Below, one piece after another: positions 9,018-16,866 of a stretch of 48,560 bases of DNA (position 1 is its first letter; every line of letters starts with the position of its first letter). The position numbers and the translations under genes are program-made. The stretch is taken from assembly GCF_900110215.1 (NCBI RefSeq), contig NZ_FOCX01000025.1, positions 1 through 48,560 of the forward strand. The letters are read 5' to 3'. The stretch comes from Halorientalis persicus. GTDB taxonomy: Archaea > Halobacteriota > Halobacteria > Halobacteriales > Haloarculaceae. Under the pieces are notes generated by a model. That model was not told where the DNA came from. It ran no database searches and saw nothing but the letters and a program-made list of their open reading frames with translations.

Positions 9018-9494
9018 CTAGAGTCCTACCACATTAAAGTCGAATTTTTGGCGGGGGAGAAGTGTTGGACGGCGCGCTTTGAGAAGCACCTCCAGCGTGT
9101 CAGATCCAGGTACGAACGGGAAGTTACCTGGCTTTTCGTGAATTACTGGGACTCCTTCAGACGTGAAAACCAAGTGCTGTTGAGATCTACTGGCCTCTGG
9201 TTGGAGATTAAGCATACATTGGCCGCGGACTAGGCCGAGTCCTCGAACCAAGTTGTTGATTTGGATCTGGGCGTGGCCTTGATCGACTGTGAGGGCGTCA
9301 AGCAGGGCGTCTCGTGCTTGTTGCAGGGATTGAGTGGTTGTTTCTCGGAGTGCAAGCTCGTTGGCTGCTTGGGCTGGATCGGCGGCTTCCAGCCTTTCGC
9401 GTACGTCCGACTGAGACAGTTCATCTTGGAATTGAACACGAACCGGTTCGGTCAGGCCTGAAACTGCCGGTGTGTCAACGTTGGTTTGGGTCAT
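9018..9494 (-). CDS. Hypothetical protein
   Basis: The 158-residue product has a helical N-terminal half (ELSQSDVRERLEAADPAQ, RETTTQSLQQARDALLDALT) and a beta-like C-terminal half (HLVFTSEGVPVIHEKPG, DTLEVLLKARRPTL). I do not recognise it. ATG 9494 is chosen because it overlaps the stop of the upstream gene in an ATGA arrangement; the longer frame reads back through that gene with an Arg/Pro-rich antisense-like sequence. It is probably translated coupled to the membrane-hydrolase gene. Confidence 0.72.
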   Translation of the reverse strand: MTQTNVDTPAVSGLTEPVRVQFQDELSQSDVRERLEAADPAQAANELALRETTTQSLQQARDALLDALTVDQGHAQIQINNLVRGLGLVRGQCMLNLQPEASRSQQHLVFTSEGVPVIHEKPGNFPFVPGSDTLEVLLKARRPTLLPRQKFDFNVVGL

Positions 9495-10066
9495 GATTGG
9501 AGCGGCTGAGTGGTCTGGATCAGGATGGCGAAAACGACGATCTGGCAGAGAACTCCGGCCGCGAACAGGCCGTAGTTCCACCAGTAGTTGTCGTATTTTG
9601 TGAACCCGTAGTACAGTTCGCGGTTGCTAATAGGCCAAAGCGGACGGATCAGGTTTGATCCGCGGCCCACGGTAAGTGCATCTGCAAACAGGTGCGATGC
9701 GACTCCAAGGAATGCGCTCGCCGCTGCAATGGTCCCCCCAGCTACAGGACTGGGAAGCGCGGACAGGACCGCTGTGACACTGTCACTGTCTGGAATTGTG
9801 GCCGCTGAGTCGGTTGCGACTGAGAGGCCTGCTGTTACAACGAGTCCGGCGATGATGGCGACGATGAAACCAAACCACACCGTGTGTGTGCCGCCACGGT
9901 GTGTGATCAACTCCGTTGAAAAGTCGATAGTGTCTGGAAGTGACGCTACTGATAGCGCAATTACGGTAGCGCCAGCAGCCAGCAGGGGGCTAGCCGCAAT
10001 ACCGAGTATGATAGTGAGCGGGGCCGCCCATGCGAGGGCCATTCCAGCGTGACCGATTTGCTTCAT
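9491..10066 (-). CDS. Membrane-bound metal-dependent hydrolase, YdjM/DUF457-like
   Basis: The 191-residue polytopic membrane protein carries the family's metal-binding pattern: an early LPDTID, then HRGGTHT (56-62) at the end of a loop, and SHLFADALT (124-132) in a later helix. At least four hydrophobic segments are visible (about 10-30, 63-82, 108-122, 165-185). Family knowledge: these LexA-regulated/DUF457 proteins are predicted inner-membrane hydrolases with unknown substrates. ATG 10066 (MKQIGHAG) is preferred over 10093 because GAGG lies ten bases upstream and the HAG start is conserved in this family as I recall it. The stop overlaps the next gene by four bases. Confidence 0.85.
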   Translation of the reverse strand: MKQIGHAGMALAWAAPLTIILGIAASPLLAAGATVIALSVASLPDTIDFSTELITHRGGTHTVWFGFIVAIIAGLVVTAGLSVATDSAATIPDSDSVTAVLSALPSPVAGGTIAAASAFLGVASHLFADALTVGRGSNLIRPLWPISNRELYYGFTKYDNYWWNYGLFAAGVLCQIVVFAILIQTTQPLQS

Positions 10067-10243
10067 CCCTTGGTATCCTCTGCCGTTTCGCAACCAACTG
10101 TTTTAAACCTATAACTAGAGTCCAACATTATCCGGTTCTTCTATATTCTTTGATACTATTGGACAGCCAAATTTTCGGCCTATATGGGACTTATTTTGAT
10201 TCTGTAAATAAACCATATGGTAAATATACATTCTCTGCAAGTG

Positions 10244-10738
10244 TCAATAAGAGATGGAGAACTCTTCTAGAGAACCGGGGCGCAGATCTGAGATGTCCAG
10301 CCGTGGTTCCTCAGTTTGAATGTAGAGATCCTTCGGCGTGTTGAACGTACGGATCAGCTGGAAGTCGTATTTCTCTTCGCTGCTAGTGTTGGTTCCGGCT
10401 CCAATTGAGCCAACGTGGGCGATCTGTGCTTTTGACTGGCTCGATAGTCCGATGTTGAGACTCCCGCCGTGTTCTTTGGAAATGCAGACCACGTCTGACG
10501 GGTCCGAGACGATCTCGCGAGCGGTGTGGAGGCACCATTCGGCTCCGAACTGCAGCTGTGTGTCGCTGACAGTGACTGGTGTTGGTGGCCGGTCGGTGTA
10601 GGAGTCTTTGCCACGGAGATACACGCCGGGCGAGAGGGTCCCGTCCTGTCCGTACCCTTTTTCGACGCCGTCACCAGCTTGTAGGACAATCGCGATCCGC
10701 CCGACCGGGAGCAGCGAGTCGGCGAGGGGATTGGTAAA
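10244..10738 (-). pseudogene. 3' part of a gene cut by the TnpB element (likely same gene as 12223-12513)
   Basis: The frame is open from just after a TAG at 10739-10741 to 10244 and reads as genuine protein throughout (LADSLLPVGRIAIVLQAGDG, then the tail ending LEEFSISY), but there is no convincing start: the first GTG is at 10624, well inside the protein-like stretch. The open reading stops exactly where the TnpB element's right end lies, so the element sits in this gene. On the other side, the frame of 12223-12513 continues past its TAG as GGEERVASLDNHSSLHSANSP up to the element's left end. The protein family is not recognised. Whether the C-terminal fragment is still translated from the GTG is unknown. 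Confidence 0.6.
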
Positions 10739-10741
10739 CTA

Positions 10742-10868
10742 CCCCACCCTACTTCGCTCACCCACAGGGGGTTCGCTCGTTGAGGGTGGGGCTTTGACGT
10801 GGACTCCCGTTCGGGCCACAGTACGTGGCACGGAGAAGCCCGTCTCCCCGTCGAAGGGGCTTCGGTGC
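10742..10868 (-). ncRNA. Candidate TnpB-associated guide RNA (reRNA/omegaRNA) scaffold at the element's right end
   Basis: Immediately 3' of tnpB on the same strand are two stable hairpins (9-bp stem at 10742-10791 and 7-bp stem at 10835-10863) ending at the element boundary. Family knowledge: TnpB nucleases use an RNA transcribed from the 3' end of tnpB through the right end, with the guide copied from the flanking host DNA; overlapping sense RNAs of this type are known in Halobacterium. The predicted guide would start beyond 10742, in the disrupted gene. Transcription is inferred and not shown by the sequence. Confidence 0.55.
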
Positions 10869-12113
10869 TTACACGTTCACGTTCATCGTCCCGCCATTCA
10901 GCGCAACGTTTACGGGTGCGCCTCCGTCGCCGCCAGTCTGGTTGCGACGGAGTAACCGCCGACACCAACGCACCGCTACGTTCTTGGCGGCGTTGTAGTC
11001 GGCGTGGTTCTCGTAGCCGCACTTCTGGCACTCGAAGTGTTCTTGCGTAGGGCGGTTATCCTCGTGGGTGAACCCACAACTGCTGCATCGTTGTGAGGTG
11101 TAGTAGGCTGGCACCGTCTTCGCCTGCGGACTTCGCTCCAGTTCTTCGACGTCGATGCCGTAGGCCTTGGCCTTGTACTCGACGTACTCGTACAGACGGT
11201 TAAAGCGCCAGCGGTGATGCCACGTCGCTCCCTGCGCCCGCTTTCGGATGTCGGTCAGGTCTTCGAACGCGATCACTGAACAGTCGTGTTCGACCGCTTC
11301 TTCGACGATCTCGTTGGCGACGATGTGGAGGTACTGCTTGTAGTACGCCGTTTCTTTCGTGCTGACGCGCTGGAGCGTGCGGTGAGCTTCCTGTGTGCCG
11401 GCTTGCTGGAGATCAGCCCGGCGCTGTTGGAATTCGCGGTGCCAGTGGTCAAGTTCGTCACCTGTCCAGAACGTGCCGGTTGACGCGACAGCGAGAGTTT
11501 CGACGCCGAGGTCGATCCCGAGAACTGTCCTGTTCTCGGGGACAGCGGCGTCAGTGTAGGTGCTATCGGTCTCTTCCTCAATGCGTTTGAATCCGATGTG
11601 GAGCCAGAACTCGCCCTCGAACGGCTTATAGTGGAGTGTACTGGTACGAAACTCCCAGTCGTCACCGTTGAGGTACTCCTCGAACGGCGTGTCGGTCTCG
11701 TCTGCTGGCAGCACGTAGTCAGCTTCGATACGTCCATCCACGGTGGACAGGGACACGTGGTCGTCGTGGAAGGTGGCGGCGCGTTTGTCGTACCGAGCGG
11801 TGTCGGCGGTGAACTCAGGTTGACTGGTGTCCTCGTTCTTTTCGAGGCGTGCAACACCAGACTTGATGGCTTCGACGGCCTGGAAGATGGCTTGCTGGAC
11901 GAGATTCGCGGTAAGGTCGTGGTCTGCTTTCAGGTCGTGGTACAGCTCGTCTTTGACAGCGTACTTCGCTGTTTGCTTGTAATCGTTCTCGTTCCAGCAG
12001 TGGTCGCTGGTCTCGTTGGCGATGTGTTTGTATTGGGAGATTGTGTCGAGAAGTGCGTCTCTGTCGCTGTCGGCCACGTCGAGTTTGACCGGCAGTGTGC
12101 GACGCACCTCCAT
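10869..12113 (-). CDS. tnpB: TnpB RNA-guided nuclease (IS200/IS605 OrfB)
   Basis: The 414-residue protein has all three RuvC catalytic positions: D201 in GIDLGVETLAV, E284 in IAFEDLTDIRKRA and D372 in HADYNAAKNVAVRW. A zinc ribbon is formed by C343, C346, C362 and C365 (CSSCGFTH ... CQKCGY). The N-terminal REC/WED-like region (1-195) is complete, and length matches the family norm of about 400. Family knowledge: such proteins cut DNA under guidance of a right-end RNA and help retain the element. It appears intact and potentially active. The start ATG at 12113 follows the AT-rich left end. Confidence 0.93.
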   Translation of the reverse strand: MEVRRTLPVKLDVADSDRDALLDTISQYKHIANETSDHCWNENDYKQTAKYAVKDELYHDLKADHDLTANLVQQAIFQAVEAIKSGVARLEKNEDTSQPEFTADTARYDKRAATFHDDHVSLSTVDGRIEADYVLPADETDTPFEEYLNGDDWEFRTSTLHYKPFEGEFWLHIGFKRIEEETDSTYTDAAVPENRTVLGIDLGVETLAVASTGTFWTGDELDHWHREFQQRRADLQQAGTQEAHRTLQRVSTKETAYYKQYLHIVANEIVEEAVEHDCSVIAFEDLTDIRKRAQGATWHHRWRFNRLYEYVEYKAKAYGIDVEELERSPQAKTVPAYYTSQRCSSCGFTHEDNRPTQEHFECQKCGYENHADYNAAKNVAVRWCRRLLRRNQTGGDGGAPVNVALNGGTMNVNV

Positions 12114-12222
12114 ACTCGTTTCAACGATTTCTATGTAGTTAAATTCTTTTATTATGTAGTGGGGAATTGGCCGAGTGCAGAGAACTGTGATTGTCGAGGG
12201 ATGCGACGCGCTCCTCCCCTCC

Positions 12223-12513
12223 CTACTGCGCTGCTTGAGAGACTGCAGTCTCTCTGCGCTGCTCGTTGAGGAAGGGGGCTCCGCGCTGTTTTATGCTGAA
12301 CGTTGGATCGTGTTCGTCGGCTTCGTCGTGCCACCGCGGGCTGATTGCACGCTCTTTGTGGCCGTCGTTCGATTGTCGGTCTTCCTCTTCAGCCCGGCTT
12401 GCGGTAATTCCGGGCGTTACTGTTTCTTCTTCCGAACTGGAGGACTGGCTACTGTCTCCCCAGTCGGTAAGCGAATGCTGGCCGCCGCTAGAAGAAGGCG
12501 TGTCGTTGCTCAT
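12223..12513 (-). pseudogene. Probable 5' part of the gene interrupted by the TnpB element, closed by an in-frame TAG
   Basis: The 96-residue frame begins MSNDTPSSSGGQHSL and is Ser/Glu/Asp-rich, with a more ordered end (FSIKQRGAPFLNEQRRETA). It closes at a TAG (12223-12225), yet the same frame stays open for another ~20 codons that resemble protein up to the TnpB element, where the open frame of 10244-10738 resumes on the other side. No start codon exists between the TAG and the element. I therefore read it as one gene damaged by a nonsense change and an insertion. The alternative is a short intact gene followed by the remnant of another. It lies three bases after the stop of 12517-14022, so it is in an operon. 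Confidence 0.5.
12226..12263. repeat. 18-bp perfect palindrome bracketed by 10-bp direct repeats
   Basis: GAGAGACTGCAGTCTCTC (12237-12254) is a perfect palindrome. It is flanked by two copies of ctgcgctgct at 12226-12235 and 12254-12263, 28 bases apart. The structure lies in the last codons before the TAG at 12223 and about 60-90 bases from the left end of the TnpB element. It could be the footprint of a small duplication or excision, or a cruciform. Confidence 0.7.
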
Positions 12514-12516
12514 CTT

Positions 12517-14022
12517 TCAGAATCCGGCGAGTGTCGATTGTTGGTCGGTTTCTGCCTCTGTCCGGGAGCGATTTGCGTTGTCTTCCGTCTGTTCCTGCAT
12601 TCGAGAACTCATCTCGGGATGGGGAACGCCTGCTTCTACGAGTGGGGCGAGTGTGGGGATATTCTGGTCGCCAGTCCCGCCGAGTGCGTTGCCGGCCTTG
12701 ATGACTCGATGGATCGTTTCTGGCTTGTAGTTCTGGTCCCGCAGCTCGATGGCGACGAGCGTTGCTTCCTGCTCGACCCTGTGCCATTCGCTGTCGTCGT
12801 TAGCAACCGCATCTTGCTGTTCTGCGATCCGACGTGCGGCGGCGACGATATCGTTGTCAGGACCGGGATGCTCGATCATGAACTGTACTGCAGCGTCGTA
12901 GGCGCGGTCTTGGCTGACCCGTTTGACCAGTGGATATGCGTCCGGGACAACACCACTTGCAAGTCGCGTCTGCCCGGATCCGGTACCTGTACCGTTCATC
13001 CAGGTGACGGCGACTATAAGCTGGCCGTAGAACGGATGGTCCCAGACGGTCCGGCTGGTCCTGGAGGGATACTTGCTGGTCGATGTCGTGTGTTCGGTCA
13101 GCGTCCAGTCGCCCGGCGGCGAAATGTCGTCGACGTGGATCGAGTCGTAGTCGGTGCTGATATCGGCAGTCAGATTGATGTGGGTCCGACCACCGGGCCC
13201 GGATTCATCGAGTGTGGCCAGATACGGCCGATAGCGTCCGTCTCCGGGATGAGAATTGAGATGAGATTCCAGTTTCCAGGCCCCTTCTGCCCACGAGTCG
13301 GGACCGGGCTTGCCGAGACTTCGCTGGCGGTACTCCATCATGCCGTCGGTGTCGAGACCGACGCGATGCCGGATGTGTGTTGCCCAGTCGAAAGGATCGA
13401 TTGCCCACAGGCGAACGTAGCCGTCCATCTCGAACAGGCAGACGACCTGCAACGCTCCGTCTTCTGCAGTTCCGTAGTAGGCGAGACCGAACCCAGGTGC
13501 TGGGATTCGCTCCCAGCCGTTGATTTCGTTTGGCGGCTCTGAGAGGAGTTCTTTGCCGTTGAGGAGTCGCCGTTGTTCGGTGGCGAGATCGATCCACGCC
13601 TCTTTGTATTCTGACCGGAGTTCGTCCTCGACGTCGCTGAGTTGGTCTTCGGAAAACGCGTGGGCGAACCAGCTGATGATTGTGTTTGCCTTCTGCAGTT
13701 GCTCGCCGTCTTCGCTGTTGATTTCACCGAAGTTTCGCTCGTGAGGCGTTAGCGAGAACACCATGTCTCGCCAGTAGCCCGGGTCGTCGTTGCTTCCAGC
13801 AGTGTCGTCTTGCCACGCTTCCATGGACTGACGGATCTCCTCGTGATGTCCGAGGTCGCCAAGCGCCTGTTCGAGACACCGCTCTGCCACCTGCACCGTG
13901 TATTCATCGTCGCTGGCAGGTACTTGATCGGGCAGCGGCGCTTGGGACACAGGAAGGGTCCCGTCTAACTGTGGTGCGACCATCTCTTTGTAGAATCGAT
14001 CTGGAGAAAATTTGTCGATCAT
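12517..14022 (-). CDS. Hypothetical protein, ~500 residues
   Basis: I do not recognise this 501-residue product. The first ~170 residues look helical (QVAERCLEQALGDLGHHEEI, ANTIISWFAHAFSEDQLSDVEDELR). The middle is beta-rich with many aromatic residues (GWERIPAPGFGLAYYG, VVCLFEMDGYVRLWAIDP, THINLTADISTDYDSIHVDD, GQLIVAVTWMNGTGTGS). The C-terminal 130 residues are helical again (AYDAAVQFMIEHPGPDNDIV), with a disordered end finishing DQQSTLAGF. There is no signal peptide and no obvious catalytic motif. It overlaps the upstream gene (ATGA at 14019-14022) and is followed after three bases by 12223-12513. The alternating helical and beta parts could suit a structural or DNA-packaging protein of a plasmid-virus, but that is a guess. 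Confidence 0.8.
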   Translation of the reverse strand: MIDKFSPDRFYKEMVAPQLDGTLPVSQAPLPDQVPASDDEYTVQVAERCLEQALGDLGHHEEIRQSMEAWQDDTAGSNDDPGYWRDMVFSLTPHERNFGEINSEDGEQLQKANTIISWFAHAFSEDQLSDVEDELRSEYKEAWIDLATEQRRLLNGKELLSEPPNEINGWERIPAPGFGLAYYGTAEDGALQVVCLFEMDGYVRLWAIDPFDWATHIRHRVGLDTDGMMEYRQRSLGKPGPDSWAEGAWKLESHLNSHPGDGRYRPYLATLDESGPGGRTHINLTADISTDYDSIHVDDISPPGDWTLTEHTTSTSKYPSRTSRTVWDHPFYGQLIVAVTWMNGTGTGSGQTRLASGVVPDAYPLVKRVSQDRAYDAAVQFMIEHPGPDNDIVAAARRIAEQQDAVANDDSEWHRVEQEATLVAIELRDQNYKPETIHRVIKAGNALGGTGDQNIPTLAPLVEAGVPHPEMSSRMQEQTEDNANRSRTEAETDQQSTLAGF

Positions 14023-14357
14023 TGGTCGGGCCCCCAGTCGATTGCGGTGTTGTTCTTGACGATCAGGTCCACGACACGATCGACGATTCGAGTGTGGCAG
14101 ATGTCTTCGGCTAGAAAAATGTCGTTATCGCCGCCGTTCTGGACGCGAGAACTGGCAGGAAGCGTCTTTGCGAACGCGAGAGGCGCGATGTCGGTATTGA
14201 AGCCAGATTCTACGAGTATGTCTGCGACACGCTCGCGAAGGAGCGATGTGTTGTCCACGTCGCCGGCCATGATTTTCTCGCTATGTTCGTCGACGAACGC
14301 GACGAGCATCCCATCGGCTTCGCTCTTCGATTCTGGTTGTGTGACTTCTCGGGTCAT
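14019..14357 (-). CDS. Small hypothetical protein
   Basis: The 112-residue, acidic protein has a helical centre (GMLVAFVDEHSEKIMAGD, SLLRERVADILVESGF) and a C-terminus with AEDICHTRIVDRVVDLIVK. No family is recognised. ATG 14357 (MTREVTQ) is preferred over an upstream TTG, as there is no Shine-Dalgarno sequence for either and the extra residues look non-conserved. It overlaps the following gene by four bases and is probably the first gene of the operon running to 12223. Confidence 0.68.
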   Translation of the reverse strand: MTREVTQPESKSEADGMLVAFVDEHSEKIMAGDVDNTSLLRERVADILVESGFNTDIAPLAFAKTLPASSRVQNGGDNDIFLAEDICHTRIVDRVVDLIVKNNTAIDWGPDQ

Positions 14358-14422
14358 CGTAACTGTCTCACTTCGCCCGCTGATCCGCAACTAATAAGCA
14401 GACTGGAGAAAGCGCCGACGTA

Positions 14423-15082
14423 CTAGGGAAGCACGAGATTCTCTAACCGAATTTCGTAGGAACCGCGTTCGTAGCTCAGAGCGAATGGGTAAGTTTCAGA
14501 CGGATTCACACACCATGTTGAGGGCACTTCTGCGTCGGGGCGGTCTGCGGTAACCTCCGTACATGTTACACCTTTCACCGTCTGATTCTCCCCAATGGTG
14601 ACCGTTACCGATTCATCTGTCGTCCAGGAGTTTCCATTCTCTAAGGAGTGTCCGTCAACGAGTGCCGGTCCAATATTCAGTGTGGAATATACGGAACCGA
14701 ATTTCACTGCCGTCTCTTCACCAACAGCACTCTGATTCACGGTTATTGAAGTGGCTTGATCTGGCGTGGAAGTGAACACAGTCGCTTTGTCAACAGTCGC
14801 GTTGATGATGGTCCAGTTGTAGGTGAGTGTAGGGCCCTGTTCACTGCTCTGTTGAATATACTGGAAGGATTTGTTCTGTTTGTGGAACGGTTCTTTTTCA
14901 GATGGTGCTGACCGATTGTCTGTTGCATTCTCATCCGTGGGGGTCGGTGTTGCTGTTCCTTGCTCACCGCCGAGCATCCCTCCACATCCAGCGAGGGCGA
15001 TAAGCGCTACAAGTCCACAGAGACTGAGGGCTTTGCGATTGGGGAGTGTGCGGCTCACGATTTCACGATTGATTTTGAACAT
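14423..15082 (-). CDS. Secreted lipoprotein with lipobox
   Basis: The 219-residue product has a basic start, a hydrophobic stretch and a lipobox (LIALAGCGG, lipidation Cys at residue 33). A Thr/Pro/Ser-rich linker follows (GTATPTPTDENATDN), the usual haloarchaeal lipoprotein arrangement for anchoring outside the membrane. The body contains several N-x-S/T sequons and two cysteines (about 178 and 195) that could pair. No twin-arginine motif is seen, so Sec export is more likely, though most haloarchaeal lipoproteins use Tat. The binding partner or function is not apparent. It is transcribed divergently from 15218. Confidence 0.85.
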   Translation of the reverse strand: MFKINREIVSRTLPNRKALSLCGLVALIALAGCGGMLGGEQGTATPTPTDENATDNRSAPSEKEPFHKQNKSFQYIQQSSEQGPTLTYNWTIINATVDKATVFTSTPDQATSITVNQSAVGEETAVKFGSVYSTLNIGPALVDGHSLENGNSWTTDESVTVTIGENQTVKGVTCTEVTADRPDAEVPSTWCVNPSETYPFALSYERGSYEIRLENLVLP

Positions 15083-15217
15083 GTTATATCATTCGGCTGA
15101 CTTCGATGTTGTTTGGATTCGTCTGTCTATCCAATTCATTTGCGGCACCTCAACATTATCCGCCGGGAATACTATTATCTCCTTTCAGGTTTTCTTTCTG
15201 ATAACGGGTGAGAACAA

Positions 15218-15787
15218 ATGTCACATTCGTCGTCAGACCCAGACAGTACCTCTCGCACCGATTCGCTTCAGCTGATGCTTGTCCACAGCGTTTTCCCGGA
15301 CGTAGACCAACTAGACGACGACACTGTCGCGAAACTTCTCGATGGGCGTGACCAACTTGGCTCGGAAACTGGCTATCTGATGTGCTTTACCGATCTGAAG
15401 CACTCCCGTCTTCACCCACACTCTATCTCGGATATGGCTGATGAGAAATATCCGGTCCCACGGCCTGCACTTGAGAGTCTCCCACCGCACATCGAGGCAG
15501 AACTCGAGCAGGGTGGTGAATCGATGTTTTTTGCGCGATACGACCGAGACAGTCACGAATTCTACGATGTGGCTCTACCGACGGACCAGAGTGACTACAT
15601 TGAGAAGGCGGCGGAGTTAATGACCCGATTGGATTGCTCGTTGCCGGAGGCCCTGGATTACATTGTCCTTGAGTCTGGGGAATACAGTCCAAAAACATGG
15701 AGTAGTATTCGTGACGTTCGCGAACGCCAAGTTAAAGCAAACGCAGATGCTGTACGGGACAATCTTCACGATCGCCCGTCAGAGTGA
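15218..15787 (+). CDS. Hypothetical protein with C-terminal HTH-like segment
   Basis: The 189-residue protein is not assigned to a family. Its last 50 residues (CSLPEALDYIVLESGEYSPK then TWSSIRDVRERQVKANADAV) resemble the degenerate sigma-70-region-4-like helix-turn-helix ending seen in many small haloarchaeal DNA-binding proteins, in which a W-x-x-I/V-R-G/D-V recognition turn is followed by a basic helix. The N-terminal half has beta strands (GYLMCFTDLK, MFFARYDRDSHEFYDVAL). It is one of the few plus-strand genes here and overlaps the convergent radical SAM gene by nine bases. A DNA-binding role is inferred. Confidence 0.7.
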   Translation: MSHSSSDPDSTSRTDSLQLMLVHSVFPDVDQLDDDTVAKLLDGRDQLGSETGYLMCFTDLKHSRLHPHSISDMADEKYPVPRPALESLPPHIEAELEQGGESMFFARYDRDSHEFYDVALPTDQSDYIEKAAELMTRLDCSLPEALDYIVLESGEYSPKTWSSIRDVRERQVKANADAVRDNLHDRPSE

Positions 15788-16846
15788 GAGCGACCCGACC
15801 TCGTCGGGGATTTTGGGCATTGGTGTGCTTGGGGTTGGCCGTTCAGCGAACGGTTCTGGCGACTGCCGGTCGTACCATTTTCGAAGCCATGCTTCGACGG
15901 CGCCGTCTGCGATGGACATCAGTCGCGAGTCGGGCCAGAGATGGACTGGCAGATCATGCTTATCGCCTAATTCCTGAACCCACGCGTGGTGTTTTAGCGA
16001 GTAGCGCCGCCATGCGTCCCGATCGCGAATCTTGGCTAATTGGCTGCCAAGCTCATCGTGGCTGTGGTTCCAGGCCGCGTCGACGGTCATCTGAAAGTTG
16101 GCCCCGCGTTGGTTGATCGGCTCATGAAAGATGACGTCGGGATCAGCCGTCGCCACCTTTTTGAGCAGCGTCTCCATCTGGTCCCGGCTGTCGATTGACG
16201 GGTATGTTGGGGAGAGCGAGATGAACGTCGGGAAGCCGGCGTCGGCGAATTCTTTCAGGCCGTCGAGCCGGCTTTCTACTGGTGGCGCGTTCTGCTCTAT
16301 GGCGCTCACTGCGTCCTCGTCGAGCGTAGGGACTGAGGTCCCAATGGTGACGTAGCCGCGTGCTTGCTCGAATGAGTGCTGGTAGTGGTTTGCCAGCTTG
16401 GGATTCCGAGTGAGGACTCGAGTGTACTTCTCGTAGTCGCCAAGGATCTGGATCGTCTTGCTGCTGATATCTGCTGCTCGCGGATCCATGAAGGCGTCTG
16501 TATGGAACGAGATTCCGACAATCCCCTGCCCACCTTCGGTTTCTCGCCACGTACGCTTTCTCGAGAGTTTGCTTTCTAACCGTTCGGGGATATCGTCGCG
16601 ATAGAGCACGTAGTCACCCCACTCTTCCTGTCCATCGTCGACGTCGACCTGTTCTTTGAGCATTTCACCCCGCGTTCGGATATTGGGGGTGGAAGGGACG
16701 TAACAGAAAGAACATCCGTGAGAACAGCCACTGGCGACGTTCAGTACGTAATCGCAGAGGTACTTCTCATTCAGTCCCGATTTTGAAAGGATGGCTTTGG
16801 TCGGATCTTCTGCAGTCCGTGGTCTGTTGCTTTGACCGTCTGACAT
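15779..16846 (-). CDS. Radical SAM protein, spore-photoproduct-lyase-like (COG1533 type)
   Basis: The 355-residue protein carries CSHGCSFCYV (C41, C45, C48), the Cx3Cx2C cluster-binding motif of radical SAM enzymes in the SPL/Rv2578c-like group, preceded by YVLNVASG. Later blocks (GISFHTDAFMDP, RVLTRNP, GYVTIGTSVPTLDE and FISLSPTYPS) fit the TIM-barrel strands. Family knowledge: spore photoproduct lyase reverses thymine-dimer lesions; many relatives are of unknown function. Start ATG 16846 (MSDGQSN) avoids overlap with the methylase upstream (stop at 16867). Its place next to a DNA methylase suggests a DNA-directed role, either repair or base modification. Confidence 0.88.
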   Translation of the reverse strand: MSDGQSNRPRTAEDPTKAILSKSGLNEKYLCDYVLNVASGCSHGCSFCYVPSTPNIRTRGEMLKEQVDVDDGQEEWGDYVLYRDDIPERLESKLSRKRTWRETEGGQGIVGISFHTDAFMDPRAADISSKTIQILGDYEKYTRVLTRNPKLANHYQHSFEQARGYVTIGTSVPTLDEDAVSAIEQNAPPVESRLDGLKEFADAGFPTFISLSPTYPSIDSRDQMETLLKKVATADPDVIFHEPINQRGANFQMTVDAAWNHSHDELGSQLAKIRDRDAWRRYSLKHHAWVQELGDKHDLPVHLWPDSRLMSIADGAVEAWLRKWYDRQSPEPFAERPTPSTPMPKIPDEVGSLSL

Positions 16847-16866
16847 GGTTGTACTGACCCTGTGGG

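Larger units (their letters stand above)
10738..12165 (-). mobile_element. IS200/IS605-family TnpB-only (IS1341-type) element
   Basis: The element consists of tnpB (10869-12113), a ~50-base left end rich in A/T and a ~130-base right end with two hairpins. The element-distal hairpin pairs 10742-10750 (ccccaccct) with 10783-10791 (agggtgggg); the second pairs gaagccc at 10835-10841 with gggcttc at 10857-10863. No tnpA is present, so movement would need one in trans; a tnpA begins at 48394 in this window. Exact ends are estimated from where the host reading frame stops (10739) and from the AT-rich left end, with an uncertainty of about 10-15 bases. As usual for this family, no target duplication is expected. 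Confidence 0.8.

Noticed and set aside
12175-13542. 455-codon plus-strand open frame
   Set aside because: It runs antisense to 12517-14022 and 12223-12513, has Cys/Val/Arg-rich composition and lacks any family motif; high-GC haloarchaeal genes often leave such long shadows.
1771-15082. Identification as a specific known virus or vesicle-plasmid (pleolipovirus or pR1SE type)
   Set aside because: The large surface protein and small membrane proteins are suggestive, but no capsid, portal, terminase or recognisable spike/replication set could be matched from sequence alone.
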